In this document: piece by piece, positions 38,534 through 47,603 of the stretch
Position numbering within the stretch: the stretch's first letter is position 1
How the letters are laid out: every line of letters starts with the position of its first letter
DNA from: Caulobacter sp. CCUG 60055
GTDB lineage: Bacteria; Pseudomonadota; Alphaproteobacteria; Caulobacterales; Caulobacteraceae
DNA: 64,000 nt
Reading direction: 5' to 3'
Assembly: GCF_022750545.1 (NCBI RefSeq)
Contig: NZ_PUIC01000010.1
Span: forward strand, 100,548 to 164,547
The notes under the pieces: generated by a model
Told to the model about the DNA's origin: nothing
Seen by the model: only the letters and a program-made list of their open reading frames with translations
Database searches by the model: none
Program-made: the position numbers and the translations under genes

Positions 38534-38926
38534 TTGAAGAAGAGCGCAGCGTCCGGAGACGAGGCCCCGTCCCGGCTGATCGACGCCAGGATCGCCGAGC
38601 TGGGCGACTGGCGGGGCGAGGCGCTCGCCCATGTCCGCGCCTTGATCGCCCAGGCGGTCCCGGACGTGGTCGAGGAGTGGAAGTGGAGCGTGCCGGTGTG
38701 GTCCCGCGACGGGCTGATCTGCACCGGCGAGGCCTACAAGAGCGCCGTGAAGCTGACCTTCCCCAAGGGGGCGGCGCTGGAGGACCCGTCGGGCCTGTTC
38801 AACGCCAGCCTGGAAGGCGGCGTGAGGCGGGCCATCGACATCCGCCAGGGCGACAGGATGGACGAGGCGGCGTTCATCGCCCTCATCCGCGCCGCCGCCG
38901 CGCTCAACGAAGCGAAGACGCGATGA
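38534..38926 (+). CDS. DUF1801 domain protein
   Basis: This 130-residue protein of the YdhG-like/DUF1801 fold has the signatures VEEWKWSVPVWSRDGLICTGEAY, then VKLTFPKGAAL and FNASLEGGVRRAIDI near the C-terminus. Function in this family is not established. The start is taken as the TTG at 38534, because GGAGG lies six bases upstream (38523-38527) and the frame upstream is proline/arginine-rich and unlike the family. It stands alone between the structured intergenic region and tRNA-Leu, which points the other way. Confidence 0.75.
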   Translation: MKKSAASGDEAPSRLIDARIAELGDWRGEALAHVRALIAQAVPDVVEEWKWSVPVWSRDGLICTGEAYKSAVKLTFPKGAALEDPSGLFNASLEGGVRRAIDIRQGDRMDEAAFIALIRAAAALNEAKTR

Positions 38927-39049
38927 AGAGAAGACGCGATAGGCGGGACGGCGAGCGTCCGACCGCGAGCGGGCCCGAAGGCGGCCCCGGCCCGGTGCGA
39001 CGTTCTTAAGGTCGATGAGAAGCCGCAAGGCCTCGCGAGGCCCGCAATT

Positions 39050-39068
39050 GCACCACCTTGGTAAGGGG

Positions 39069-39074
<6 letters not shown>
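39050..39074 (-). repeat. Inverted repeat joining the tRNA-Leu 3' end to its trailer
   Basis: GCACCACC at 39050-39057 is the exact inverted repeat of GGTGGTGC at 39067-39074, with a nine-base loop. The right arm overlaps the tRNA gene's encoded CCA, discriminator and last two acceptor bases, so the 3' trailer of the precursor can pair with the mature tRNA tail. Confidence 0.6.
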
Positions 39075-39155
<81 letters not shown>

Positions 39156-39362
39156 CCAATCCGTCTTGCCGGATCGGCGAGGCGCGCTGATTAGGGCGCC
39201 GCTTCCCGGCAGTCAACAAGGATGTGACGACTTTCCGCCGATTGCGAAGACGGGCGTGGTCGTCTATCCCCCTGGCCTGTTCGCCAGGGCCTTGCCGGCG
39301 CGATGGAAACGCCTTCCTCCGCCGGCCCGATCCCGACCCTGGCCTGAGACTGCGAGGACGCC

Positions 39363-40325
39363 ATGCAAGGGCTGGTTACGGTTTTCGGCGGATCCGGCTT
39401 CATCGGAAGCCAGGTTGTCCGCGCTCTGGCCAAGCAGGGGCTGCGCATCCGCGTCGCCGTCCGCCAGCCCGGCCGGGGCTACAAGCTGCGCATGCTCGGC
39501 GACGTCGGCCAGATCGAGGTGGTCCAGGCCAACATCCGCGTTCCGGGCTCCATCCGCCGCGCGCTGGAAGGGGCCGAGGCGGTGGTCAACCTTGTCGGCG
39601 TGCTGCACGAGGCCGGCCGCCAGAAGTTCCAGAGCGTCCACGTCATGGGCGCGCGCAACATCGCCGAGGCGGCGGCCGAGCGCGGGATCGCCCGCTTCGT
39701 CCAGGTCTCGGCCCTGGGGGCGGACGCCGAGTCCGCCTCGAAATACGCCCGCACCAAGGCCGCCGCCGAATCGGTGGTGCGCGCCCTCGTGCCCACGGCG
39801 ACGATGGTCCGCCCCTCGGTGGTGTTCGGCCAGGGCGACGGCTTCTTCAACCGCTTCGCCGCGATGGCGGCGATGGCGCCGGCGTTGCCGCTGATCGGCG
39901 GGGGCGAGACGCGCTTCCAGCCGGTGTTCGTCGGCGACGTGGCGGCGGCGGTGGCCCGCTGCGTGGTCGACCCGCAGACCGCCGGCCGGGTCTATGAGCT
40001 CGGCGGCCCGGCGGTCTACAGCTTCCGCGAAATCCTCGAACTGGTGCTCAAGGAGACCCATCGCGACCGCGTGCTGCTGCCGCTGCCGTTCCCGGCGGCG
40101 AGCCTCCTCGGATCGGTGGTCGAACTGGCCGGCGTGCTGATCGCGCCGCCCCTGACCGCCGACCAGGTCGAGCTGCTCAAGACCGACAACGTCGTCTCGG
40201 CCGGCGCGGCCGGGCTGGCCGAGTTGGGCGTGCAGGCGACCGCCGTCGAGCCGATCCTGCCGACCTATCTCTATCGCTACCGCAAGGGCGGCCAGTTCGC
40301 CGAGGCCATCGCCGCCGAAGCCTGA
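39363..40325 (+). CDS. Complex I NDUFA9-like NAD(P)-binding protein
   Basis: This 320-residue atypical short-chain dehydrogenase has the Rossmann loop GGSGFIGS at residues 9-16 and VQVSALGAD then a YARTKAAAE segment in place of the classical Tyr-x3-Lys (Tyr and Lys are four apart). This pattern matches the NDUFA9 group, which in mitochondria binds NADPH as an assembly or accessory subunit of complex I. In bacteria the role is less clear; quinone or redox stress functions are proposed for relatives. A strong terminator follows 30 bases later. Confidence 0.85.
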   Translation: MQGLVTVFGGSGFIGSQVVRALAKQGLRIRVAVRQPGRGYKLRMLGDVGQIEVVQANIRVPGSIRRALEGAEAVVNLVGVLHEAGRQKFQSVHVMGARNIAEAAAERGIARFVQVSALGADAESASKYARTKAAAESVVRALVPTATMVRPSVVFGQGDGFFNRFAAMAAMAPALPLIGGGETRFQPVFVGDVAAAVARCVVDPQTAGRVYELGGPAVYSFREILELVLKETHRDRVLLPLPFPAASLLGSVVELAGVLIAPPLTADQVELLKTDNVVSAGAAGLAELGVQATAVEPILPTYLYRYRKGGQFAEAIAAEA

Positions 40326-40355
40326 GCGGCCTTCGCCAAGCTGGAAATGCAAGAG

Positions 40356-40385
40356 CCCGCCGGAAGCGATCCCGGCGGGTTTTTT
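40356..40385 (+). terminator. Rho-independent terminator after the NDUFA9-like gene
   Basis: CCCGCCGG and CCGGCGGG form a perfect 8-bp stem around an 8-base loop, followed by six T. It sits between the convergent NDUFA9-like and uppP genes; the T tract serves the forward gene. Confidence 0.88.
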
Positions 40386-40412
40386 CATGTCGGCCGCGGC
40401 TATGCGCTGGCG

Positions 40413-41219
40413 CTAGCGCCCGGTCAGGGCCAGGGCGATCAGGCCGCCGGCGCCGATGACGATGCGCCACCAGGCGAACGGGGCGAAGCCGCGCTTGGCG
40501 ACGAAGTCGAGCAGGGCCCGCACCACCACCAGCCCTGACAGGAACGCCACCACGAAGCCGACGGCGATCAGCCCGCCGTGGTGCAGGTCGAGGTTGTGGC
40601 GGTTCTTGAACAGGTCGTAGGCGAAGGCGCCGGCCATGGTCGGCATGGCCAGGAAGAAGCTGAACTCCGCCGCCGAGCGCTTGTCGGCTTTGAGCAGCAG
40701 CGCCCCGACGATGGTCGCGCCCGAGCGCGACACGCCGGGGATCATCGCCAGGCACTGGAAGAAGCCGATGCCCAGCGAGGTCAGCAGCGGATAGCGCATG
40801 GCGTCGTCGTGCGTGGGCTTGGGCGGCCAGCGGTCGAGCGCCAGCAGGACCAGGCCGCCGAGGATCAGCGACCAGCAGATCAGCTTGGGGCTTTCGAAGA
40901 ACACGCCCTTGATGATGTCGTGCAGGGCGACGCCCAGGACCACGGCGGGCAGGAAGGCGACCAGCACGCTCAGCACGAAATGCCGGGCGCGCGGATCGTG
41001 GCCCAGGCGGGTCGCCACCAGCCACAGCCTTTGGAAATAGAGCAGCACCACGGCCAGGATGGCCCCGAGCTGGATCAGCACGATGAAGGTGTCCCAGCCG
41101 GCGTCGGTGAGGCCGAGGGCGTCCTTGGCCAGGATCAGGTGGCCGGTCGAGGAGACCGGGATGAACTCCGTCAGGCCCTCGATCAGGCCCAGGATCACCG
41201 CAATCAGCCAGTCGTTCAT
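40413..41219 (-). CDS. uppP: Undecaprenyl-diphosphatase
   Basis: This 268-residue polytopic membrane enzyme regenerates undecaprenyl phosphate, the lipid carrier for peptidoglycan and surface polysaccharides. The signatures [17 protein letters not shown] at residues 14-30 and [10 protein letters not shown] near residue 163 carry the catalytic Glu, Ser, His and Arg. About eight membrane helices are apparent. Start ATG at 41219-41217. It is divergent from gltD over 232 bases. Bacitracin tolerance is the known phenotype of the family. Confidence 0.97.
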   Translation of the reverse strand: MNDWLIAVILGLIEGLTEFIPVSSTGHLILAKDALGLTDAGWDTFIVLIQLGAILAVVLLYFQRLWLVATRLGHDPRARHFVLSVLVAFLPAVVLGVALHDIIKGVFFESPKLICWSLILGGLVLLALDRWPPKPTHDDAMRYPLLTSLGIGFFQCLAMIPGVSRSGATIVGALLLKADKRSAAEFSFFLAMPTMAGAFAYDLFKNRHNLDLHHGGLIAVGFVVAFLSGLVVVRALLDFVAKRGFAPFAWWRIVIGAGGLIALALTGR

Positions 41220-41282
41220 CTGTGCTCTCCACGCCGCCTCGCCCGAGTGCGCCCGTTACGGTAAATGAGAAGTTTATCCATA

Positions 41283-41365
41283 AAGTGGACCATATTCCCG
41301 CATGGTTCGCTCGGCCCAGGGCGGCTTCACGCGGATTTGCCTGAAAAGTGGTCTAATAATGGGAC
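41283..41365 (+). promoter_or_regulatory. Repeated operator-like elements upstream of gltD
   Basis: Two AAGTGG-(A/T)C-(C/T)A elements start at 41283 and 41346, 63 bases apart, about six helical turns. The first is part of an inverted repeat GGACCAT-N8-ATGGTTC (one mismatch, 41287-41308); the second overlaps an imperfect dyad GTC..AT-A-AT..GAC (41351-41365). The DNA here is clearly more A+T-rich than its surroundings. GntR-type regulators use similar TGGTC/GACCA arms. No binding protein is encoded nearby. Confidence 0.45.
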
Positions 41366-41451
41366 TAAAGGGTTTTCATTGCCAAACGGCCTCCATAATA
41401 GCCCGTCGCCGCAAAGAATTTCCCTCAAGTCGTCGAAGGAAGGCCCCGGCC

Positions 41452-42891
41452 ATGGCCGAGCGCATGTTGAAGTTCACCACCGTCGACCGCGCCACGCCGC
41501 AGAAGCGTGAGGCGGAGACGCGCAATCGCGACTTCCACGAGATCTACGCCGACTACATCGACGCCAAGGCGGCCGAACAGGCCTCGCGCTGCTCGCAATG
41601 CGGCGTGCCGTTCTGTCAGACCCACTGTCCGCTGCATAACAACATCCCCGACTGGCTGCGGCTGACCGCCGCCGGCCGGCTGCAGGAAGCCTACGACATC
41701 TCGCAGGCGACCAACTCCATGCCCGAGATCTGCGGCCGCATCTGCCCGCAGGACCGCCTGTGCGAGGGTTCCTGCGTCATCGAGCAGTCGGGCCACGGCA
41801 CCGTGACCATCGGCGCGGTCGAACGCTACCTGACCGACCGGGCCTGGGAGGAGGGCTGGGTGCAGCCCCTGCGCGCCGGCGCCGAGCGCCCGCAATCCGT
41901 GGGGATCGTCGGCGCCGGCCCCGCCGGCCTGGCCGCCGCCGAGCGGCTGCGCGAGCGCGGCTATCAGGTCACCGTCTACGACCGCCACGACCGCGCCGGC
42001 GGCCTGCTGATCTACGGCATTCCCGGCTTCAAGCTGGAGAAGGACGTGGTCGAGCGCCGCACCGCGCGCCTGGCCGAGGGCGGCGTTCAGTTCCGCCTGG
42101 GCTTCGAGGTCGGCCGCGACGCCGGCCTGGCCGACCTGCGGGCCCGGCACGACGCCGTGCTGATCGCCACCGGGGTCTACAAGGCCCGCGACCTGTCCGC
42201 GCCCGGCGTCGGCTCCGCCGGCGTGGTGGCCGCGCTCGACTATCTCATCGCCTCCAACCGGGCCGGCCTCGGCGACGGGGACGCCGACCCGGCGCTCTAC
42301 GCCGAGGACAAGGACGTGGTGGTGGTCGGCGGCGGCGACACCGCCATGGACTGCGTGCGCACCGCCATCCGCCAGGGCGCGCGCTCGGTCACCTGCCTCT
42401 ATCGCCGCGACAAGGCCAACATGCCCGGCTCGATGCGCGAGGTCGCCAACGCCGAGGAGGAGGGCGTGGTGTTCGAATGGCTGGCCGCGCCGCGCGCGGT
42501 GCTGGGCGACGCCGCCGGCGTCGCCGGCGTGCGCGCCGTCCGCATGCGCCTGGGCCCGCCCGACAGCTCCGGCCGCCAGACCCCGGAGGAGATCGAGGGC
42601 GGCGATTTCGACCTGCCGGCCCAACTGGTCGTCAAGGCCCTGGGTTTCGATCCGGAGGACCTGCCGACCCTGTTCGGGGCCGAAGACCTGAAGGTCTCGC
42701 GCTGGGGCACGGTGCGGGCCGACTTCAAGACCCAGATGACCTCGCTCGACGGGGTGTTCGCCGCCGGCGACATCGTCCGCGGCGCCTCGCTGGTGGTCTG
42801 GGCCATCCGCGACGGCCGCGACGCCGCCGACGCCATCGACCGCTACATCCAGGCCCAGGCCGGCGCGTCCGCCGCCCTGGCCGCCGAATAG
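41452..42891 (+). CDS. gltD: Glutamate synthase [NADPH] small subunit
   Basis: This 479-residue FAD/[4Fe-4S] subunit passes electrons from NADPH to GltB for glutamine-dependent glutamate synthesis. The N-terminal cysteine clusters are CSQCGVPFCQTHCP at about 46-59 and CGRICPQDRLCEGSC at about 91-105. The FAD loop VGAGPAGLAAAERL and the NADPH loop VVVGGGDTAMD follow. The frame is open 50 codons upstream, but ATG 41452 is chosen: the family N-terminus starts there, a GAAGGAAGG site precedes it, and the upstream DNA is A+T-rich and looks regulatory. gltB follows after 14 bases. Confidence 0.97.
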   Translation: MAERMLKFTTVDRATPQKREAETRNRDFHEIYADYIDAKAAEQASRCSQCGVPFCQTHCPLHNNIPDWLRLTAAGRLQEAYDISQATNSMPEICGRICPQDRLCEGSCVIEQSGHGTVTIGAVERYLTDRAWEEGWVQPLRAGAERPQSVGIVGAGPAGLAAAERLRERGYQVTVYDRHDRAGGLLIYGIPGFKLEKDVVERRTARLAEGGVQFRLGFEVGRDAGLADLRARHDAVLIATGVYKARDLSAPGVGSAGVVAALDYLIASNRAGLGDGDADPALYAEDKDVVVVGGGDTAMDCVRTAIRQGARSVTCLYRRDKANMPGSMREVANAEEEGVVFEWLAAPRAVLGDAAGVAGVRAVRMRLGPPDSSGRQTPEEIEGGDFDLPAQLVVKALGFDPEDLPTLFGAEDLKVSRWGTVRADFKTQMTSLDGVFAAGDIVRGASLVVWAIRDGRDAADAIDRYIQAQAGASAALAAE

Positions 42892-42905
42892 GCAGGGAGC
42901 CCGCC

Positions 42906-45900
42906 ATGTCCGCCGACGGCGCTCAACATCCGCAAACCGCCCAATACCTGGCCGACCGTCAGCGCCTGATCGAGGCCAATGGCGGCTATGACATCACCGC
43001 CCAGCACGACGCCTGCGGCGTCGGCCTGGTCTGCGCCATCGACGGCGCCCCCCGCCGCGAAGTGGTCGAATTGGCGATCAAGGCGCTGAAGGCGGTCTGG
43101 CACCGCGGCGCGGTCGACGCCGACGGCAAGACCGGCGACGGGGCCGGCATCCTGGTCTCGGTGCCGCAGGACTTCTTCGCCGATCAGGTCCGGCGCACCG
43201 GCCACGAACTGCGCCCCGGCCCGGTCGCCGTCGGCCAGATCTTCCTGCCGCGCACCGACCTGGGCGCCCAGGAAATGGCCCGGACCATCGTCGAAAGCGA
43301 GGTGCTGCGCTTCGGCTTCTATATCTATGGCTGGCGCCAGGTGCCGGTCGACACCTCGGTGATCGGCGAGAAGGCTAACGCCGCCCGGCCCGAGATCGAG
43401 CAGATCATGCTGGCCCCGCCGGCCGGCCTCGACGGCGAGGCGCTGGAGCGGGCCCTGTTCCTGTGCCGCAAGCGCATCGAAAAGCGCGTCGCCCAGGCCA
43501 ATCTGGCCGGCGGCTTCTATGTCTGCTCGCTGTCGGCGCGCTCGCTGATCTACAAGGGCATGTTCCTCGCCGAGCATATCGACGAGTTCTATCCCGACCT
43601 GCGCGACGCCCGTTTCGCGGCGGCGGTGGCGATCTTCCACCAGCGTTACTCGACCAACACCTTCCCCGAATGGCGGCTGGCCCAGCCGTTCCGGATGCTG
43701 GCCCACAACGGCGAGATCAACACGCTGAAGGGCAACGTCAACTGGATGAAGAGCCACGAGATCAAGATGGCGGCCGACGCCTTCGGCGATTTCGGGGACG
43801 ACGTGAAGCCGGTGATCCAGCCGGGTGGCTCGGACTCGGCCGCGCTCGACAACACCTTCGAGGTGCTGGTCCGCGCCGGCCGCGACGCGCCGATGGCCAA
43901 GACCCTGCTGATGCCCGAGGCCTGGAACGGCAAGAGCGAGATGAAGGCCTCGCACAAGGCGCTCTATTCCTACTCCAACGCCGTGATGGAGCCGTGGGAC
44001 GGCCCGGCGGCGGTGTGCGCCACCGACGGCCGCTGGGTGGTGGCCGGCAAGGACCGCAACGGCCTGCGCCCGCTGCGCGTGGCCTATACCGACGACGGCC
44101 TGGTGATCATGGGCTCGGAGGCCGGCATGTGCGGCGTCGCCGACGAGCGCATCACCGCCAAGACCCACATCTCCGCCGGCCGGATGATCGCCGTCGACCT
44201 GGTCGAGGGCCGCCTCTACGGCGAGGAGGAGATCATCGACGAACTGGCCGACCGCCATCCCTATACGGACTGGCTCGGCAACATGGTCGACCTGGAGGCC
44301 GAGATCGGGCCGGGGCCCGAGCCGCGCCGTTTCGGCCGCGAGGAGCTGATCCGCCGCCAGGTGGCCGCCGGCATGAGCCTGGAGGACCTGGAGCTGGTGC
44401 TCGCGCCGATGGTCGAGGACGGCAAGGAGGCCATCGGCTCGATGGGCGACGACGCGCCGCTGGCGGTGCTGTCGGAAAAGTACCGGCCGCTCAGCCACTT
44501 CTTCCGTCAGAACTTCAGCCAGGTGACCAACCCGCCGATCGACCCCTTGCGGGAGACCGGCGTCATGAGCCTGAAGACCCGGTTCAAGAACCTCGGCAAC
44601 ATCCTGGCCCAGGACGAGGCCCAGACCGATGTCTACGTGCTGGAAAGCCCGGTGCTGACCACCGGGATGTACGAGCGCATCCAGGGCTATATCGGCGCCA
44701 AGAACCTGGCGGTCATCGACTGCACCATGCCGATCCCGGCGCCGGAGGCCCGCCCCGGCGACGCCCTGCGCGCCAATCTCGACCGCATCCGCGCCGAGGC
44801 CGAGGACGCCGTGCTGCGCGGCTGCGCCACCATCGTCCTCACCGACGAAGGCTCGGGCCCCGACCGCGTCGGCCTGCCGATGATCCTCGCCACCGGCGGG
44901 GTGCACAGCTGGCTGGTGCAGAAGGGCCTGCGTTCGTACATCTCGATCATCGTCCGTTCGGCCGAATGTCTGGATACGCACTATTTCGCGGTGCTGGTCG
45001 GCGTCGGGGCGACGGCGGTCAACGCCTATCTGGCCCAGGAGGGTTTCCAGGACCGTCTGGAGCGCGGCCTGTGCGGCGACCTGACCCTCCGCGACGTGTG
45101 CATCAACTTCAAGACCGCCGTCGAGGGCGGCCTTTTGAAGATCATCTCCAAGATGGGCATCAGCGTCATCTCGTCCTATCGCGGCGGCCATAACTTCGAG
45201 GCGCTCGGCCTGTCGCGCGCCCTGGTCGCCGAGTTCTTCCCCGGCATGCCCTCGCGCATCTCGGGCATCGGCCTGGCCGGCCTGGAGAAGAAGGCGGTCG
45301 AGGTCCACCGCAAGGCCTGGGACGCGGCGGCGATCAGCCTGCCGATGGGCGGCTTCTACAAGGCGCGCCGTTCGGGCGAGGCCCACGCCTTCGAGGCGCG
45401 GCTGATCCACACGCTGCAGCACGCCTGCGACAGCGGCGACTACGCCGTCTACAAGCGCTGGTCCGAGGGCATGCGCGGCCAGGGGCCGATCCAGATCCGC
45501 GACCTGCTCGACTGGAGCCCGGCCCACGGCGAGGTGCCGCTGGACGACGTCGAGAGCGTCAACGAGATCCGCAAGCGCTTCGTCACCCCGGGCATGAGCC
45601 TGGGGGCGCTGGGGCCGGAAGCCCACGGGGTGCTCAACATCGCCATGAACCGCATCGGGGCCAAGTCGGTCTCGGGCGAGGGCGGCGAGGACTCGGCGCG
45701 CTACAAGCCGCTGCCCAACGGCGACAACCCCAACTCGGCCATCAAGCAGGTGGCCTCGGGCCGGTTCGGCGTCACCGCCGAATATCTGAACCAGTGCCGC
45801 GAGCTGGAGATCAAGGTCGCCCAGGGCGCCAAGCCCGGCGAGGGCGGCCAGTTGCCCGGCTTCAAGGTCACCGAGATGATCGCCCGGCTGCGCCACGCCA

Positions 45901-47462
45901 CCCCCGGCGTGATGCTGATCAGCCCGCCGCCGCACCACGACATCTATTCGATCGAGGACCTGGCCCAGCTCATCTACGACCTCAAGCAGATCAATCCCGA
46001 TGCGCGGGTGACGGTGAAGCTGGTGTCGATGACCGGCATCGGCGCCATCGCCGCCGGCGTGGCCAAGGCCAAGGCGGACGTCATCCTGATCTCGGGCCAC
46101 GTCGGCGGCACGGGCGCCTCGCCGCAGACCTCGATCAAGTACGCCGGCGGTCCCTGGGAGATGGGGCTGTCTGAAGCCAACCAGGTGCTGACGCTCAACA
46201 ACCTGCGCCACTTCGTCCGCTTGCGGACGGACGGGGGCATCCGCACCGGCCGTGACGTGGTGATCGCCGCCATGCTGGGCGCCGAGGAGTTCGGCATCGG
46301 CACGGCCAGCCTGATCGCCATGGGCTGCATCATGGTGCGCCAGTGCCATTCCAACACCTGTCCGGTGGGGGTCTGCACCCAGGACGAGGCCCTGCGGGCC
46401 AAGTTCACCGGCTCGCCGGAGAAGGTCATCAACCTGTTCAGCTTCATCGCCGAAGAGGTGCGCGAGATCCTGGCTTCGCTGGGCTTCAGGCGGCTGCAGG
46501 ACATCGTCGGCCGCACCGACCTGCTGGCCCAGGTCAGCCGGGGCGCCGAACACCTCGACGACCTCGACCTCAACCCGCTGCTGGTCAAGGCCGACCCGGG
46601 GGCGAACGCGCCCTACTGCACGATCGAGGGCCGCAACGAGGTGCCCGACACCCTCGACGCCCAGATCGTCCGCGACGCCGCGCCCCTGCTCGAGCGCGGC
46701 GAGAAGATGCAGCTGACCTACACCGTGCGGAACACCGCCCGGGCCATCGGTTCGCGCATCTCCAGCCACATCGTGCGCAAGTACAATCTGCGCGGCCTGC
46801 CGTCGGGCCACCTGACCGTGCAGCTCAAGGGCTCGGCCGGCCAGAGCCTGGGCGCCTTCGCCGTGCAGGGCCTGCGCATCGAGCTGACCGGCGAGGCCAA
46901 CGACTATGTCGGCAAGGGGCTGTCGGGGGCGACCATCGCCGTCCGGCCGGCACCCTATCTGGCGATGTCGCAGGCCAACGCCATCCTCGGCAACACCTGC
47001 CTCTACGGGGCGACGTCGGGCCGGCTGTTCGCCGCCGGCCAGGCGGCCGAGCGTTTCGCCGTGCGCAACTCGGGCGCGGTGACGGTGGTCGAGGGCTGCG
47101 GCGCGAACGGCTGCGAATACATGACCGGCGGCATGGCGGTGATCCTGGGCCCCACCGGCGACAACTTCGCCGCCGGCATGACCGGCGGCATGGCCTTCGT
47201 GCTCGACATGCACGGCCGGTTCGAGACCCGGGTCAACCGCGACAGCGTCCTGGTCGACCGGCTGCGCTCGCCCTACTGGGAGGGCATGCTCCGTTCACTG
47301 ATCGGCGAGCACGCCCGCGAGACTGGCTCGTCGTTCGCCGCCGACCTGCTGCGCGACTGGGACCGGACGCGGGCGTTCTTCTGGCAGGTGTGCCCCAAGG
47401 AGATGGTCGGTCGGCTCAGCCACCCGCTGGCGGTCGAGGGCCCGGTTCCCGAACGCGCCTGA
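42906..47462 (+). CDS. gltB: Glutamate synthase [NADPH] large subunit
   Basis: This 1518-residue subunit converts glutamine and 2-oxoglutarate to two glutamates. It carries an N-terminal amidotransferase domain whose catalytic Cys is Cys37 (QHDACGVG), so a 36-residue propeptide is presumably removed. The central and FMN-binding synthase domains include the [3Fe-4S] ligands in CIMVRQCHSNTCPVGVC, and the C-terminal beta-helix domain has repeated glycine motifs (GANGCEYMTGGMAVILG). The order gltD before gltB is the reverse of the enteric operon. A perfect 15-bp hairpin follows the stop. Confidence 0.98.
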   Translation: MSADGAQHPQTAQYLADRQRLIEANGGYDITAQHDACGVGLVCAIDGAPRREVVELAIKALKAVWHRGAVDADGKTGDGAGILVSVPQDFFADQVRRTGHELRPGPVAVGQIFLPRTDLGAQEMARTIVESEVLRFGFYIYGWRQVPVDTSVIGEKANAARPEIEQIMLAPPAGLDGEALERALFLCRKRIEKRVAQANLAGGFYVCSLSARSLIYKGMFLAEHIDEFYPDLRDARFAAAVAIFHQRYSTNTFPEWRLAQPFRMLAHNGEINTLKGNVNWMKSHEIKMAADAFGDFGDDVKPVIQPGGSDSAALDNTFEVLVRAGRDAPMAKTLLMPEAWNGKSEMKASHKALYSYSNAVMEPWDGPAAVCATDGRWVVAGKDRNGLRPLRVAYTDDGLVIMGSEAGMCGVADERITAKTHISAGRMIAVDLVEGRLYGEEEIIDELADRHPYTDWLGNMVDLEAEIGPGPEPRRFGREELIRRQVAAGMSLEDLELVLAPMVEDGKEAIGSMGDDAPLAVLSEKYRPLSHFFRQNFSQVTNPPIDPLRETGVMSLKTRFKNLGNILAQDEAQTDVYVLESPVLTTGMYERIQGYIGAKNLAVIDCTMPIPAPEARPGDALRANLDRIRAEAEDAVLRGCATIVLTDEGSGPDRVGLPMILATGGVHSWLVQKGLRSYISIIVRSAECLDTHYFAVLVGVGATAVNAYLAQEGFQDRLERGLCGDLTLRDVCINFKTAVEGGLLKIISKMGISVISSYRGGHNFEALGLSRALVAEFFPGMPSRISGIGLAGLEKKAVEVHRKAWDAAAISLPMGGFYKARRSGEAHAFEARLIHTLQHACDSGDYAVYKRWSEGMRGQGPIQIRDLLDWSPAHGEVPLDDVESVNEIRKRFVTPGMSLGALGPEAHGVLNIAMNRIGAKSVSGEGGEDSARYKPLPNGDNPNSAIKQVASGRFGVTAEYLNQCRELEIKVAQGAKPGEGGQLPGFKVTEMIARLRHATPGVMLISPPPHHDIYSIEDLAQLIYDLKQINPDARVTVKLVSMTGIGAIAAGVAKAKADVILISGHVGGTGASPQTSIKYAGGPWEMGLSEANQVLTLNNLRHFVRLRTDGGIRTGRDVVIAAMLGAEEFGIGTASLIAMGCIMVRQCHSNTCPVGVCTQDEALRAKFTGSPEKVINLFSFIAEEVREILASLGFRRLQDIVGRTDLLAQVSRGAEHLDDLDLNPLLVKADPGANAPYCTIEGRNEVPDTLDAQIVRDAAPLLERGEKMQLTYTVRNTARAIGSRISSHIVRKYNLRGLPSGHLTVQLKGSAGQSLGAFAVQGLRIELTGEANDYVGKGLSGATIAVRPAPYLAMSQANAILGNTCLYGATSGRLFAAGQAAERFAVRNSGAVTVVEGCGANGCEYMTGGMAVILGPTGDNFAAGMTGGMAFVLDMHGRFETRVNRDSVLVDRLRSPYWEGMLRSLIGEHARETGSSFAADLLRDWDRTRAFFWQVCPKEMVGRLSHPLAVEGPVPERA

Positions 47463-47468
47463 CGGCGG

Positions 47469-47519
47469 CGAGGGGGCGCCGGCCGTCGCGCCGGCGCCCC
47501 CTCGCGCTGAAATTGTCCT
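47469..47519 (+). terminator. Terminator of gltDB
   Basis: CGAGGGGGCGCCGGC at 47469-47483 pairs perfectly with the complementary arm at 47490-47504 (15 bp, 6-base loop). A short T-containing stretch (TCCTTTTG) follows 13 bases later, so the T tract is not directly at the stem. It starts seven bases after the gltB stop. Confidence 0.7.
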
Positions 47520-47603
47520 TTTGAGCCATTTTTCGCGTCTGGCGACGGCTGCATTTATTCGCGGTTAAGTCATGGCCAGCAAGTTTCGCCAACCGGTGGA
47601 GTA

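Noticed and set aside
38162-39028. Reverse-strand open frame of about 288 codons spanning the DUF1801 gene and the intergenic region
   Set aside because: It has no domain and is opposite a recognisable DUF1801 protein with a strong ribosome site.
41302-41451. In-frame 50-codon extension of gltD
   Set aside because: The DNA is A+T-rich with operator-like repeats and no ribosome site at its first ATG. GltD family proteins begin at 41452.
42843-47213. A very long open frame on the reverse strand opposite gltB (about 1450 codons), and similar ones opposite addB and addA
   Set aside because: These are shadows caused by very high G+C in the third codon position. They are rich in Gly, Arg, Ala, Asp, Val and His, have no recognisable domain, and lie wholly inside well-identified genes.
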